DNA of 15,932 nt from Larix sibirica (lineage: Eukaryota; Streptophyta; Pinopsida; Pinales; Pinaceae). Positions 6,685 to 15,249 of this stretch are shown here, piece after piece. Under the pieces are notes generated by a model that was not told the origin of the DNA, ran no database searches, and saw only the letters and a list, made by a program, of their open reading frames with translations. Position 1 is the stretch's first letter. Every line of letters begins with the position of its first letter. Both the position numbers and the translations under genes were made by a program. The stretch is from positions 24,661 through 40,592 of the forward strand of contig NWUY0300001044.1 in NCBI GenBank assembly GCA_004151065.3, written 5' to 3'.

Positions 6685-9678
6685 ATGAGCTCGGATTCGA
6701 TCAATCCTCTGGGACGTATTGGGCAACACAGGATGTTCAACCACGAGGAATATCGACTGCTAGGCAGGTCCAGGAACACTCGATGGCGCCAGAGCCGAAC
6801 TGGGACCGCAATTGTGGTATTCTCTGGTCTCCTTCTTGCAATTACTGCATGGACTTCTATTATATTTTGGCCAGGTAGTTATTGCTTTCATAAAACAGAG
6901 AACTCGCAAGGAAACCCAATATCTTCATTCCCGTGGCAGCCATTCGAGAACCCCCAATCTGAAACTGATATACCCAATACCGCTTTCCTTCGCTTAAACC
7001 ACAGGTTGTCCCGGGGTTCCTTAACGTTAAGCCAGGTGGTTTTTGGCATAGCAGGATCGGTGCAGCTGTGGCCCGACCGGAAGGAGTTTGTGAAGCTCTG
7101 GTGGAGGCCAGATGAGATGAGGGGCCATGTCTGGCTGGAGGAAGTGGTTTCGGATGAGGACCTCAGTTTGCCCCCCGTTAGGGTTTCTGAGGACACCTCT
7201 AGGTTTTCGTACACAAACCCTACTGGGCACCCTTCTGGGGTCAGGATTGCCAGGATTATTCAGGAAAGCTTTAAGCTCGGGTTGCCCGATGTCAAGTGGT
7301 TTGTTTTGGCTGACGATGATACTGTCTTCAATGTTGAGAATTTGATTACTGTTTTGAGTAAATATGACCCTTCGGAGATGTATTACATTGGGAGTGCATC
7401 TGAGAGTCACTCGGCAAATACTTATTTTAGCCATTCCATGGCTTATGGTGGTGGGGGGATTGCTATAAGCTATCCTTTGGCAGAGGAGCTTTCTAAGATG
7501 CAGGATGAATGCTTGGAGCGGTATTCGCAATTGTTTGGGAGTGACGACCGGCTTCATGCTTGTATTTCTGAGCTCGGCGTTCCACTTACCCGAGAACCAG
7601 GATTCCATCAGGTAATATTTAATCTCTTTCTTTAAAAGAAAAATATCTCTGGTTATTATGCTGATGCACATGAAAAAATACACCATATATATTCATACAT
7701 CAGCAGTCGAAGAAAGGTTGATTGCCCCTACCTATATAGGTAAGGAAGACCAGCATATCTGCTTTGACACCGATTTCAAGAGAGTTATTATCTTTTCTGA
7801 ATAGCCCTATTCTAGCTGAATACTGTATTGCTGGATTAGATTTAAATGCTGTGAGTTCACTCATGTGGAGCGGAGTGGATTCTCCATTGAAAGTAGCTTG
7901 ACATCATCTCTTACACCAGAAGGAAATGCCAGTCTATCTTATAGTAATCCAAATATTTCTACCTGCCTGCTTGATCCTTTATCTGTCTCTAAAAATGATC
8001 ACTTTCCAGTGGAGTGGGGCAACAATCAGAATGTGGTTCTCCGCAGAAACCCAATCCCATAAGCTTCAGCCCAGATTGCATTCGCAGGAAAAATACTTAC
8101 ACTCCCCCTTTTCAAATTCAAAGCAATTAGAGCATAGCATATCGCAAACTGGTCAGACTGTGGGAGCAATTGCACTTTCACAGTTGGACCATAGGCCAAA
8201 CTGGTTCCTGTGAGAGCTATTGCACTTTAGCGGTTGAACTATAGCTGGAGACTCACTGAGGATTTGATATTATGGTTATGCCTCTTTTCATATTGAATTA
8301 AACTGTTGGCACTTTTCTCTACTTATATAGCTGCTTCTAATGGCCCTGTTTGAAGGAGCTTCTCGGCGGGCTCCTTTAAGGAATCTCTGAAGGGCATGTT
8401 TGAACAAATTTAACTTCATTATGCCTATATTCACATGGTATCTCTTAGACAGTGCAAAGTAGTCCTTAGGCAATGGAGAAAGAACAAAGCATTGCAAAAT
8501 CTTGATGCTACCTATCCAATTGATTCCCCAGCTGTCTATTTTATTGGACAAGTTCCCTAAACATTGACATCCTTTGATGGAATTGGTTTCCATAATGGAC
8601 TAAGTTTGCTATGTAGCATAGGCAGGAAGTCATCCCAGAAATGAAAATATTTCATAAAAGGTTTTAAAGGTTGGATTGAAAGGAGAAGCAGACTCATAGT
8701 GCCAGTCTTTTCTGTTTTTATTTTCTAACACTGGCCCTGCATAAGAAAAATTCTTCATCTAACTTTTTTCCCTGTCAATTTATTGAAAATTTCTGTGGTG
8801 TGACTTTTGAAATGTATGAAAAGTGTTAAGTATTTAAGGTTCATTATACTGTATTTATTTGTTTCTGAAAATGTTTGACAGTGGGATGTTCGCGGCAATG
8901 CACATGGGCTTTTGGCTGCTCATCCAATTGCTCCTTTTGTCTCTTTCCACCATGTGGGAGCTGTTAATCCCATATTTCCACAACATAATTCACTGGATGG
9001 TCTGAAACTTCTCATGAAGGCGATGCGGACAGATCCAAGTGGCTTTTTACAGCAGTCAATATGTTATGATCGTAAGAGATGGTTGACCTTTTCTATCTCA
9101 ATGGGCTATGTTGTCCAAGTTTTTCCACAGATAATCCTTCCTCGAGAGCTTGAACGTTCTGAACGTACATTTACAGCTTGGAATAAATTGGATACTAGTT
9201 TCGAATTTGATTTTGATACCAGACCACCTCAGAGATTATCTTGTAAAAAGCCATTCCTTTTCTTTCTAGAAGACATACAAAAAGAAGGAAATACGACTGT
9301 GAGTACCTACAAACGAGACATACAAAGGGACAATCTGAAAAGAGCGTCCTTTTGCTTTTCATGGGCTCTTCCTCCAGGTGAAGTGCAGAATATACAAGTT
9401 GTAAGCAGACCCATGAATGAGCGTTGGCATTTGGTATGGCTCTTATAATTAGGACTATTCTTTTTCATAGCAGTTTGTATCAAAATAATTAATATTCTTA
9501 TTGTTTATAACATACATGATCCTTCAAGAAAGAACTAAACAATCTGCTTTGATGTATCTACTATCAGGTACCAAGACGACAGTGCTGCCAAGTGACAGAA
9601 ACAAAGAATAAGGTTCTAGGACTTTTGGTTGGCCCATGTGAGCAAGGAAGCATTAGCTATGGTTCAGTCACTTTGTGA
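6685..9678 (+). CDS. three-exon gene for a GT31 fringe-like / DUF604 glycosyltransferase
   Basis: Exons are 6685-7611, 8882-9433 and 9568-9678. Both introns begin with GT, end with AG and fall between codons, giving a 529-residue protein with no internal stop. This is about the usual length for plant DUF604 proteins. A short cytosolic tail is followed by one membrane segment (about residues 41-62), the type II layout of Golgi glycosyltransferases. The fringe-like catalytic region contains WFVLADDDTVF (DDD at 210-212, the metal/sugar-nucleotide site), YYIGSASES, a Gly-rich loop AYGGGGIAIS (253-262), and GSDDRLHACISELGVPLT with GFHQ-WD across the first splice. The DUF604 half has QQSICYD (366-372), FDTRP (420-424) and the terminal RRQCC (496-500) encoded by exon 3. 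The family is classed as putative beta-1,3-glycosyltransferase; acceptor and sugar are unknown. No upstream in-frame ATG is needed, and the start lies in ATAATGAG. Confidence 0.93.
7612..8881 (+). other. intron 1 of the glycosyltransferase gene
   Basis: The donor is CAG|GTAATA and the acceptor TTTGACAG|TGG. Removing 1270 bp joins GFHQ to WDVRGN in phase 0, which restores the conserved family motif across the junction. The intron contains short open frames on both strands (for example 7865-8062 plus and 8288-8593 minus). None resembles a known protein, and the mid part (7860-8600) is less AT-rich than the rest, so it may include an unidentified insertion. Confidence 0.9.
8145..8245. repeat. 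imperfect tandem repeat of about 50 bp inside intron 1
   Basis: Two copies, from about 8145 and 8197, share CAAACTGGT, CTGTG(G/A)GAGC, ATTGCACTTT and GTTG(G/A)AC(C/T)ATAG at spacings of 50-52 bp. Several substitutions separate the copies, so the duplication is not recent. Confidence 0.6.
9434..9567 (+). other. intron 2 of the glycosyltransferase gene
   Basis: This is a 134-bp phase-0 intron with donor TTG|GTATGG and acceptor CTATCAG|GTA. Without splicing, the frame would stop four codons into the intron. With splicing it continues into PRRQCC, the conserved C-terminal signature of DUF604 proteins, and then ends at the TGA at 9676-9678. Confidence 0.88.
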
Positions 9679-9818
9679 ATTCAAATCAGCAGCATCATAA
9701 ATGACTCAATGAGACGACCAGAGATTGAATTCCATTGAGACAAATTATCCTTCTAAGGAATTATGGAGGCCTTCGTGCATTTGTAAGGAGCCCTACAATA
9801 TTGGTTATTTCGTGATTA

Positions 9819-9840
9819 GATAACATCTGCAGATGTTATC
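9819..9840. repeat. perfect 22-bp palindrome in the 3' flank
   Basis: GATAACATCTG is followed directly by its exact reverse complement CAGATGTTATC, with no spacer. The centre is a CTGCAG. It starts 141 bp after the stop codon, so it would be in the 3' UTR if that extends to the AATAAA signals. Confidence 0.85.
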
Positions 9841-9926
9841 ACTTTGGGCATTGGTGCTGGGTCATCTTTCTTTATCTGCATAATCCGTGATAGGCATTTG
9901 TTTCCTTGTATGATTTCATCCTTCTA

Positions 9927-9946
9927 GAGCGCACCATTTTGCGCTC
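9927..9946. repeat. short GC-rich stem-loop
   Basis: GAGCGC (9927-9932) and GCGCTC (9941-9946) are reverse complements around an eight-base AT-rich loop. It is notable mainly for its GC content in AT-rich surroundings. There is no T tract directly after it, and a regulatory role is not shown. Confidence 0.5.
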
Positions 9947-10279
9947 ACTCAATTCTTTGCTTCATTTTTTCCCAGGGAGAAGTTAACGATGCTCATATAC
10001 ATTTTCTTCCTGGGTCTAATTCACATGCGCGATCACTAATAAGCACAATTGTCCATCAAGATTGTACTAAAGACAATATAAATCCACTGGGATGCTTATC
10101 TGGCTGGATATAAATTTGAGGCCCAGTTGAGATGCAATTTTAAAATTACTTATGCAATTTTATTATCTAACTGTATTCCTAATTATTGTGGAGGGAATTG
10201 TCATTGATAGACAATAAAAAAGTTGAAACTAAGATATTCTGTAGAAATCATTGCACCTTTCAAGTTATTCAGGATGCAT

Positions 10280-10285
10280 AATAAA
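10280..10285 (+). terminator. candidate polyadenylation signal AATAAA
   Basis: This is the distal of two AATAAA hexamers after the glycosyltransferase stop; the other is at 10213-10218. Plant poly(A) signals are loose and AATAAA is frequent by chance in AT-rich DNA, so this marks a possibility only. Confidence 0.3.
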
Positions 10286-10290
10286 TAAGT

Positions 10291-10933
10291 CCCACCAGAT
10301 GTGCCTCTGTAAAAGCAACAGCCCTCCATTGCATGTTCCAATCATCTAGAAATTAAGCTTTCTATGAATTTTGTTAAACTCTATTAGTAATGATCCTCTG
10401 TTTATGATGTCATTACTGTTGACTTGTGAATTCTATTTTCCGGGGATATCCTTGTACAACATATGGGGTTGTAAGCATCAGAAGTTCCAATACAAAGATC
10501 TTTCTAGTTTGTTAATTTATTACAAATTTACAACCATGCAAGTGCAAAGTTACACACACATGTATATCGGGTCAAAAGTGTTTCTGTATGTGTGAACATC
10601 TGTATATCCATTAGGCAGAGACTTCCATACATACGTATTTGGGGTCGGCCAGTGTTAATCTTAGAAGAGTCTATATACATGTATGCAGGCTGGTATGTCT
10701 ATGTAAGTGAATCTTTATATAATTTTGATATTTATAATGTAAAAACACACCCAAAACAATTAGTGAAGAATAAGCATCTTTTAGATGCATGCCCTCCATA
10801 TTGGTTGCTAAACATGTGCCCTGGCAAGCTCAATAGTCATGCTCATAGCCACCATAGCCACAAGTTATCCATAAGAAGACCATAACTGTTTTCCAAGCAT
10901 AACAATAGATTTCCACTTAATCTCATAGATGAT
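10291..10933. other. gene-less stretch downstream of the glycosyltransferase gene
   Basis: Two plus-strand frames (10371-10595 and 10592-10885) are open, but their products show no family motif and are low-complexity Tyr/Ile-rich. I see no transposon domain or RNA gene. Confidence 0.4.
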
Positions 10934-11122
10934 ATTTTCCCTTTTAACTCCATCTTACAATCCAATATAGTTGAAATTTCTTTAATTTGTATCACAATAC
11001 TTGTTTTGCCATCTCTTGCTTTCTCTTCATTTTCCCTTTTAACTCCATCTTACAATCTAATGTAGTTGAAATTTCTTTAATTTGTATCACAATACTTGTT
11101 TTGCCATCTCTTGCTTTCTCTT
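10934..11122. repeat. 95-bp tandem duplication, nearly identical copies
   Basis: Copy 1 is 10934-11028 and copy 2 is 11029-11122. Within the aligned unit I count only two substitutions (C to T and A to G, around 10962-10967 versus 11057-11062). Such similarity in non-coding DNA points to a recent duplication, or possibly an assembly artefact. Confidence 0.9.
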
Positions 11123-11157
11123 GAGCTTAATTAAAAATACTTAATGTACAGTAATAC

Positions 11158-11243
11158 TGATAATAATTTTTTTACAAGTTTATTCTTCACGCATTTTGTT
11201 TGATAATAATTTTTTTGCAAGTTTATTCTTCACATATTTTTAT
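11158..11243. repeat. 43-bp tandem duplication
   Basis: Copies at 11158-11200 and 11201-11243 agree over their first 33 bases, apart from one A/G difference, and then diverge. They begin with TGATAATAATTTTTTT. This is a separate event from the 95-bp duplication that ends 35 bp earlier. Confidence 0.85.
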
Positions 11244-11420
11244 CTAAAATGATAATGTAAACTCTATAATATTATGAACCAAATAAGCATAAAAAATATT
11301 CAATTCAGTAAAGCCATGCTTAAATAAACTGAAATAATGAAAGCTTTTGAGGGGTGACCTCTTATTACGATAGATCAAATGTGCAAAATGAGATGATCAT
11401 TCAAATGAATCTCTTTTTAT

Positions 11421-11430
11421 GTATATATAG
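11421..11430 (-). promoter_or_regulatory. TATA box of the presumed 3' LTR
   Basis: The minus strand reads CTATATATAC about 100 bp past the chromodomain-like tail, in the same orientation as the element. Position and orientation fit the U3 promoter of a 3' LTR. The LTR ends themselves are not resolved. Confidence 0.45.
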
Positions 11431-11529
11431 GAGATGAAGAGAGCTAGAATGTAGTAATAGTAAGTCGATATAACTATAATTAATGTAAATATAATGAATT
11501 AGGGTTGGGTTAGGTGCTCAACATGTTCC

Positions 11530-12200
11530 ATCGTTTCAAAGTGATGTTGCCCTCAATGTTGATCAAAGGTGGATGCTTCTATACAAACACATCTTCTCTA
11601 GACATGTCTTCTATTGGTAGGTGCTTCCACTTGAGTAACACAATAATTGTTGGGTTTTGTAGTTGCTTAATATGCGTTTCAATCACTATTTTTGGTTATA
11701 GTACATTTATTTCATTCTCCATTCAACTCTCGCAAAACAATGTGAACTAGGATCTTGTCATGGGTTACCTTCTTCATATAAGAAACATGGAAGATTATAT
11801 GTACTTGTGTAGATGGAGGCAACCACAATCTATAGGGACCATAGTTCTTTGCTAATTTATTACCCTTTTGTCGCTTGAGGGACATTTGTTTGTGGCCTAA
11901 AAAATACCTAGTCCCCCACTTTAAAGTGTGTTTGATTGCAAAGTTGATCATGTTGTTTCATCATGTTTTGTGCTATAGCGAAGTTGTCTTTCAATAGTTG
12001 GAGCACCTCTTGTTGGTGCTTGATGTAACCCTCCATTGCTTGAACTTCAGATTTATCTCTTTTGATGTGATGGTTGGAGGATGATATCCATAGAGTGTAG
12101 TGTACCATAAATATGGACATTTTGGATAAAGTATGGAAGGATGAGTTGTACCACCATTTTGTTGTAGATAATCATTTGACTCATTTTTATTGTTTATTAT
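11530..12200 (-). pseudogene. Ty3 integrase C-terminal domain and chromodomain-like tail
   Basis: Fragments in changing frames follow the usual order. A WWYN-type segment and YGYHPPTITS (about 12160-12060) come first. The VQAMEGYIKHQQEVLQLLKDN helix (one frame, 12120-11908) and a FKVGD motif follow. Then come MSLKRQKGNKLAKNYGPYR and VHIIFHVSYMKKV (11951-11712), the GPY/F-like integrase module. Past a stop at 11712, another frame reads LLKWKHLPIED (about 11640-11600), matching the WKxLP core of chromodomains. The following Trp of the usual ATWE motif is replaced (MSRE). Chromodomains direct chromoviruses to particular chromatin. This copy is interrupted by stops and is not functional. Confidence 0.75.
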
Positions 12201-12454
12201 ATGCAAAGCAACAAAGATAACCTTTTAGACATTTATTCACAATCTCAATTGGTCCATCAGATTGGAGATAGTAAGATGATAAGAGGAGTTGTAGGACAGT
12301 TGACTACCAAAACGAGAAAACATCCTAGTTCAAAAAATACCATTGAAAATTGGGTCTTTGTCACTTCATCCTTTCTATGAACATTGCACCTATTGTAATT
12401 GATTTAAAAGAATAAGAAAGTGAAAGAAATTGGTCAGTTCCATGAGTCAATCCA
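12200..12454 (-). pseudogene. Ty3 integrase catalytic core
   Basis: The three acidic residues of the DDE integrase active site are all still encoded, though in different frames. They are an Asp codon at 12450-12452 (after MVVL, directly followed by a TGA), an Asp at 12360-12362 (in SDKDPIFNG), and a Glu at 12244-12246 (in SDGPIEIVNK). Stops and frameshifts separate them. The core joins the second copy of the duplicated zinc-binding segment, so the complete ancestral order can still be traced from the 12454-12932 copy leftwards. Confidence 0.72.
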
Positions 12455-12932
12455 ACACCACCATGTTGACATTCTTCCCTTCAGACTTTCATAGAACTAT
12501 GATGAAATCCATTGAGACCTCTTCCCAATATTAACTTGGTTGCTAATTGGGATCTTGATTGACTCTCTTTTGTTTTATTGGCAAACCAAACAAACACTTC
12601 ACCACAAACTTTTGAACATCATTTTTAAGACCTTTCAAGAAAAAAAAATCCTTCTTGATCCTATGATAAGTTTCATATATCCTGAGTGCCCCCTTATAGG
12701 AGTCTGCAATTCTGAAAGGACCTTCTATTTGAGTTGTGAAGAGTCTTATATAAATATTGACAATCTTTATATTAGAGTGAATCATTATTTCACACAAATT
12801 TATTTGATGCAATGTCATCTTGTTGTAATTGTTGAATGAGTTGCCATGCATTATGGCCTTGTTGCCATTCTATCCTCGCTTCTTTCACCTAGTTAAAGAT
12901 GGAGACAACCACAATGAAATAAAAGCCTCAAT
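12454..12932 (-). repeat. tandem duplication of the integrase N-terminal segment, copy adjacent to the core
   Basis: This 479-bp copy encodes, on the minus strand, linker sequence after RNase H, the HHCC zinc-binding region with TYHRIKKDFFF and KGLKNDVQKFV, and the start of the core with EEVSMDFIIVL and MVVLD. The Cys pair of the zinc site has become CLFG, so zinc binding would be impaired. It continues directly into the rest of the integrase core. Confidence 0.8.
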
Positions 12933-13394
12933 AACACCACCATGATGGCATTCTTCCCATCATACTTGGATAAAACTATGATGAAATCCATTGAGACCTC
13001 TTCCCCAACATTTACTGAGACCTCTTGATTGACTCTCTTTTGTTCTATTGGTAAACCAAACAAACACTTTGCCACAAACTTTTGAACATCATTTTTAAGA
13101 CATTCCGAGAAAAAAAAATCATTCTTGGTCCTATGATAAGTTTCATAAATCTTGAGTGCCCCCTTATAGGGAAAGTGTGCAATTTTGAAAGGGCCTTCTA
13201 TTTGAGTTGTGAATTCTTATATAAATATTGATGATCTTTATATTAGAGTGAATCATTATTTCACACAAATTTATTTCACTGATTGTTGAATGAATTGCCA
13301 TGTATTCTGGCACTGTTGCCATTCTATCCTTGCTTCTTTCACCCAGTGAAAGATGGAGGCAACCATAGTGAAATAAAAGCCTCAATGTCATGTT
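12933..13394 (-). repeat. tandem duplication of the integrase N-terminal segment, upstream copy
   Basis: This copy repeats the 12454-12932 segment with an offset of 454-479 bp, because small indels have built up. Shared peptides include VNQ, EEVSMDFIIVL and MVVL; here the region is broken by additional frameshifts. It follows the RNase H end and stops at MVVL, where the next copy begins. The element therefore carries the zinc-binding half twice but the catalytic core once. Confidence 0.8.
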
Positions 13395-13429
13395 ATTTAG
13401 CTTCTAGAATGCAAGCCTCAATGCCATCT

Positions 13430-13880
13430 TTTTTTTTGAAAGTGCATCCACCACCGCATTATCTTCCCCTATTTATAAATAATTTCAAAGTCATGGGCCT
13501 AACATCCTTGTGACCCATTTTTTTGCACTTATAAAGATGGTCATTATTCCAAGAAGTAATTCAACTATCATCATCTACTTTTCCCTTGAATTGTCTTCCC
13601 ATTAGATAAGGCCACCATTGTTTAACTACATGCAATATGTCTAACATTTCCTTTTCATAAATGGTTTTAAGTTCTTTACTTCAAGTTGATAAATTTCAAA
13701 GGCAAGGGGCATTTCTTCTTGCATTAACACTACACTAGTGCCTTGCTTGAAGGCATCACACTCCACAATAAAGGTTTTTATTAAGTCAGGGGTGGCCAAG
13801 ACAAGGGATTCTACACACTGTCTACTTAAGTTTCTCAAAAGCTTGGGTTGCTTCTTGATCTAAGAAAATACATCCTATTT
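13430..13880 (-). pseudogene. Ty3 RNase H domain
   Basis: The frame 13838-13641 contains LATPDLIKTFIVECDA, with the first catalytic Asp at 13755-13757, then VLMQEEMPLAF. This is the usual start of the RT-linked RNase H. Further on, in shifted frames, come KQWWPYLMGRQF (about 13625-13590), DFEIIYK (about 13495-13475) and VVDALSKK (about 13460-13435), which marks the domain end. Stops and frame changes are present, so no continuous product exists. Confidence 0.75.
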
Positions 13881-14164
13881 TAATGATGATGTTAGAGACA
13901 TTGTTATTCGACCATGTTTCTTTTACAAACTTGTGATAATATCCAACCAATCCTAAGAATCCCCTAAGACTTTTCAATGTTTTGGGAATTGGCCATTCCA
14001 TCATACCTTTAACTTTGTTAAGGTCTACCTTGATGCCATCATGAGATACATTATGACCCAAATATTCATTTTGAACCCTAAGGCACACTTGGAGGTCTTT
14101 GAATATGACCGTTTCTCACCCAATATGTTTAAGACCATGTCAACATGTTTTTTCCCAAAGAAAA

Positions 14165-14395
14165 CCTTGTAGGGAAAGTCTCGAGTACTTCCCCACATTT
14201 TGTAAATGGTACCCAATGCAAACCCTTCAATGTTGATTATGGTGTTTAACTTGATATGGACATCAAGTTAGGCACATTAGAGGTACCTAGCTCAGGGAAT
14301 GGATTCGTGACCTCTTGCATGAAACTCAAAAAACTTAACCACTTGACCTAGCATATTGTGCTAGAACATGTTGTACATGCTATTATCAATATTTG
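14165..14395 (-). mobile_element. SINE-like insertion with tRNA-type A and B boxes
   Basis: This stretch separates two parts of RT that should be contiguous. On the minus strand, TAGGTCAAGTGG (14350-14339) resembles a tRNA-type A box and is followed by TTAAG. GGTCACGAATCC (14312-14301) resembles a B box with one extra base. The 38-base spacing matches RNA polymerase III internal promoters. This suggests a tRNA-derived SINE. I could not see a clear target-site duplication or poly(A)/simple tail, so the exact ends and class are uncertain. Confidence 0.5.
14247..14270. repeat. 9-bp inverted repeat (hairpin) within the SINE-like insertion
   Basis: TAACTTGAT (14247-14255) and ATCAAGTTA (14262-14270) are exact reverse complements around a six-base loop. 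It lies downstream of the A and B boxes in the minus-strand sense, so it would form a hairpin in the body of a Pol III transcript. Confidence 0.6.
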
Positions 14396-14777
14396 TAATA
14401 ACGAGGATATATTAAAAAAAAGACCATCACAAATTTTCTAAGGAAGAGCTTGAAAATAAAATGTATCAAGCTTTGAAATATGGAAGGTGCATTAGTAAGC
14501 CTAAGGCATCACTAGAAATGACCACATGTGTTTTACACAATGTTTTGTGAATGTCTTCTCAGCTCATTTTAGTATGATGGTATCCTGAATGAGGATCCAA
14601 CTTAATAAAGGAAACTGCTCCTTGTAATTCACTTAAATTCATCAATGATAAGAATAAGGAACTTATATTTTATGTTGATTTCGTTGAGTTATGTATAATT
14701 TGGATATATACACTGTGGATAATTGTTTTGTAAACCATAGACACTAGGGAAGATAAATCACTTTGGCTAAGTTGAAT

Positions 14778-14863
14778 GATGCCGACCTCTATTCTCTCTT
14801 GAACCATATGCTCAATCTCACTTTTTTGAGCATATGGTTCAAGAGAGGCTAGAGGTTGGCATC
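14778..14863. repeat. 38-bp near-perfect inverted repeat with a 10-bp spacer
   Basis: Arms 14778-14815 and 14826-14863 pair at 35 of 38 positions, and the inner 22 bases (14794-14815 with 14826-14847) pair perfectly around TCTCACTTTT. The left arm is the normal RT coding sequence on the minus strand (EIEHMVQERIEVGII). The right arm is an inverted copy of it sitting where the preceding RT residues should be, so the repeat was created by a rearrangement inside the element. Confidence 0.9.
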
Positions 14864-15249
14864 AAGCTAACTATAAGGTTGGATGCTAGGAGGAAGGCTC
14901 CTTGGGAAGAGTTAAATAATGTAATCATGCTCTTGAGTAGGAGAAACACGTTTGGGCATCTTGGCAAATACTTTGGAATGATTGTTGATAAGTCTTTGGA
15001 GATCCAAGAGCACAAAGGGGTTAAATGTTTAAACAACTAGGGAGCACAATTGTGTAATTATTCATGGGTGTCCAACTTTTAGTAGTTCTATAATGTTTTT
15101 AGAGCTTATCTCTTAAGATGGTTTCCCATGGTTACTTGAGTTCAATTTCCTTACCTTCCAAGAAAAGTATCATCAAAATTCACTAAAAATGAAAACCCAT
15201 TGTTCCTAATGCCATGTAGCCATGGAATCATTAAGACCACTTAAACACC

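Larger units (their letters stand above)
9679..10290 (+). other. 3' untranslated region and flank of the glycosyltransferase gene
   Basis: No coding frame is present. Candidate AATAAA polyadenylation signals occur at 10213-10218 and 10280-10285, so the transcript may carry a 3' UTR of about 550-620 bases. Two exact inverted repeats (9819-9840 and 9927-9946) lie in it. The true cleavage site cannot be read from genomic sequence, and shorter transcripts are possible. Confidence 0.5.
13880..15010 (-). pseudogene. Ty3 reverse transcriptase, interrupted and rearranged
   Basis: N-terminal peptides INNHSKVFAKMP (about 15000-14950) and QKSEIEHMVQERIEVGIIQ (about 14825-14770) precede the palm, where FIKLDPHSGYHHTKM keeps the catalytic Asp at 14595-14597. 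The second catalytic motif (normally FFDD or YxDD), expected at about 14405-14422, has lost its Asp pair and reads as a T-rich frame-shifted stretch. After a roughly 230-bp foreign insertion, the frame resumes with GKKHVDMVLNILGEK and SKTSKCALGF (14160-14095). It then gives NEYLGHNVSHDGIKVDLNKV and LRGFLGLVGYYHKFV (14088-13920), the RT connection region. An inverted repeat at 14778-14863 also disrupts the N-terminal part. Confidence 0.8.

Noticed and set aside
6888-7686. Minus-strand open frames of 108 and 219 residues over exon 1
   Set aside because: They lie antisense to the well-supported glycosyltransferase exon and show no family motifs.
8288-8593. Minus-strand 101-residue frame in intron 1
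   Set aside because: It has no recognisable domain, is short, and lies in an intron. It is open by chance, or belongs to an unidentified repeat.
10371-10885. Two consecutive plus-strand frames downstream of the glycosyltransferase
   Set aside because: Their products are Tyr/Ile-rich, without motifs, and do not resemble known proteins. They are typical chance frames in AT-rich DNA.
14301-14350. A true tRNA gene suggested by A- and B-box-like sequences
   Set aside because: No acceptor or anticodon stems can be paired around the boxes, and the B box has an extra base. A tRNA-derived SINE fits better than a tRNA.
14834-15040. Plus-strand 68-residue frame near the inverted repeat
   Set aside because: It is antisense to the RT relic, and its beginning is the inverted copy of RT coding sequence created by the palindrome.
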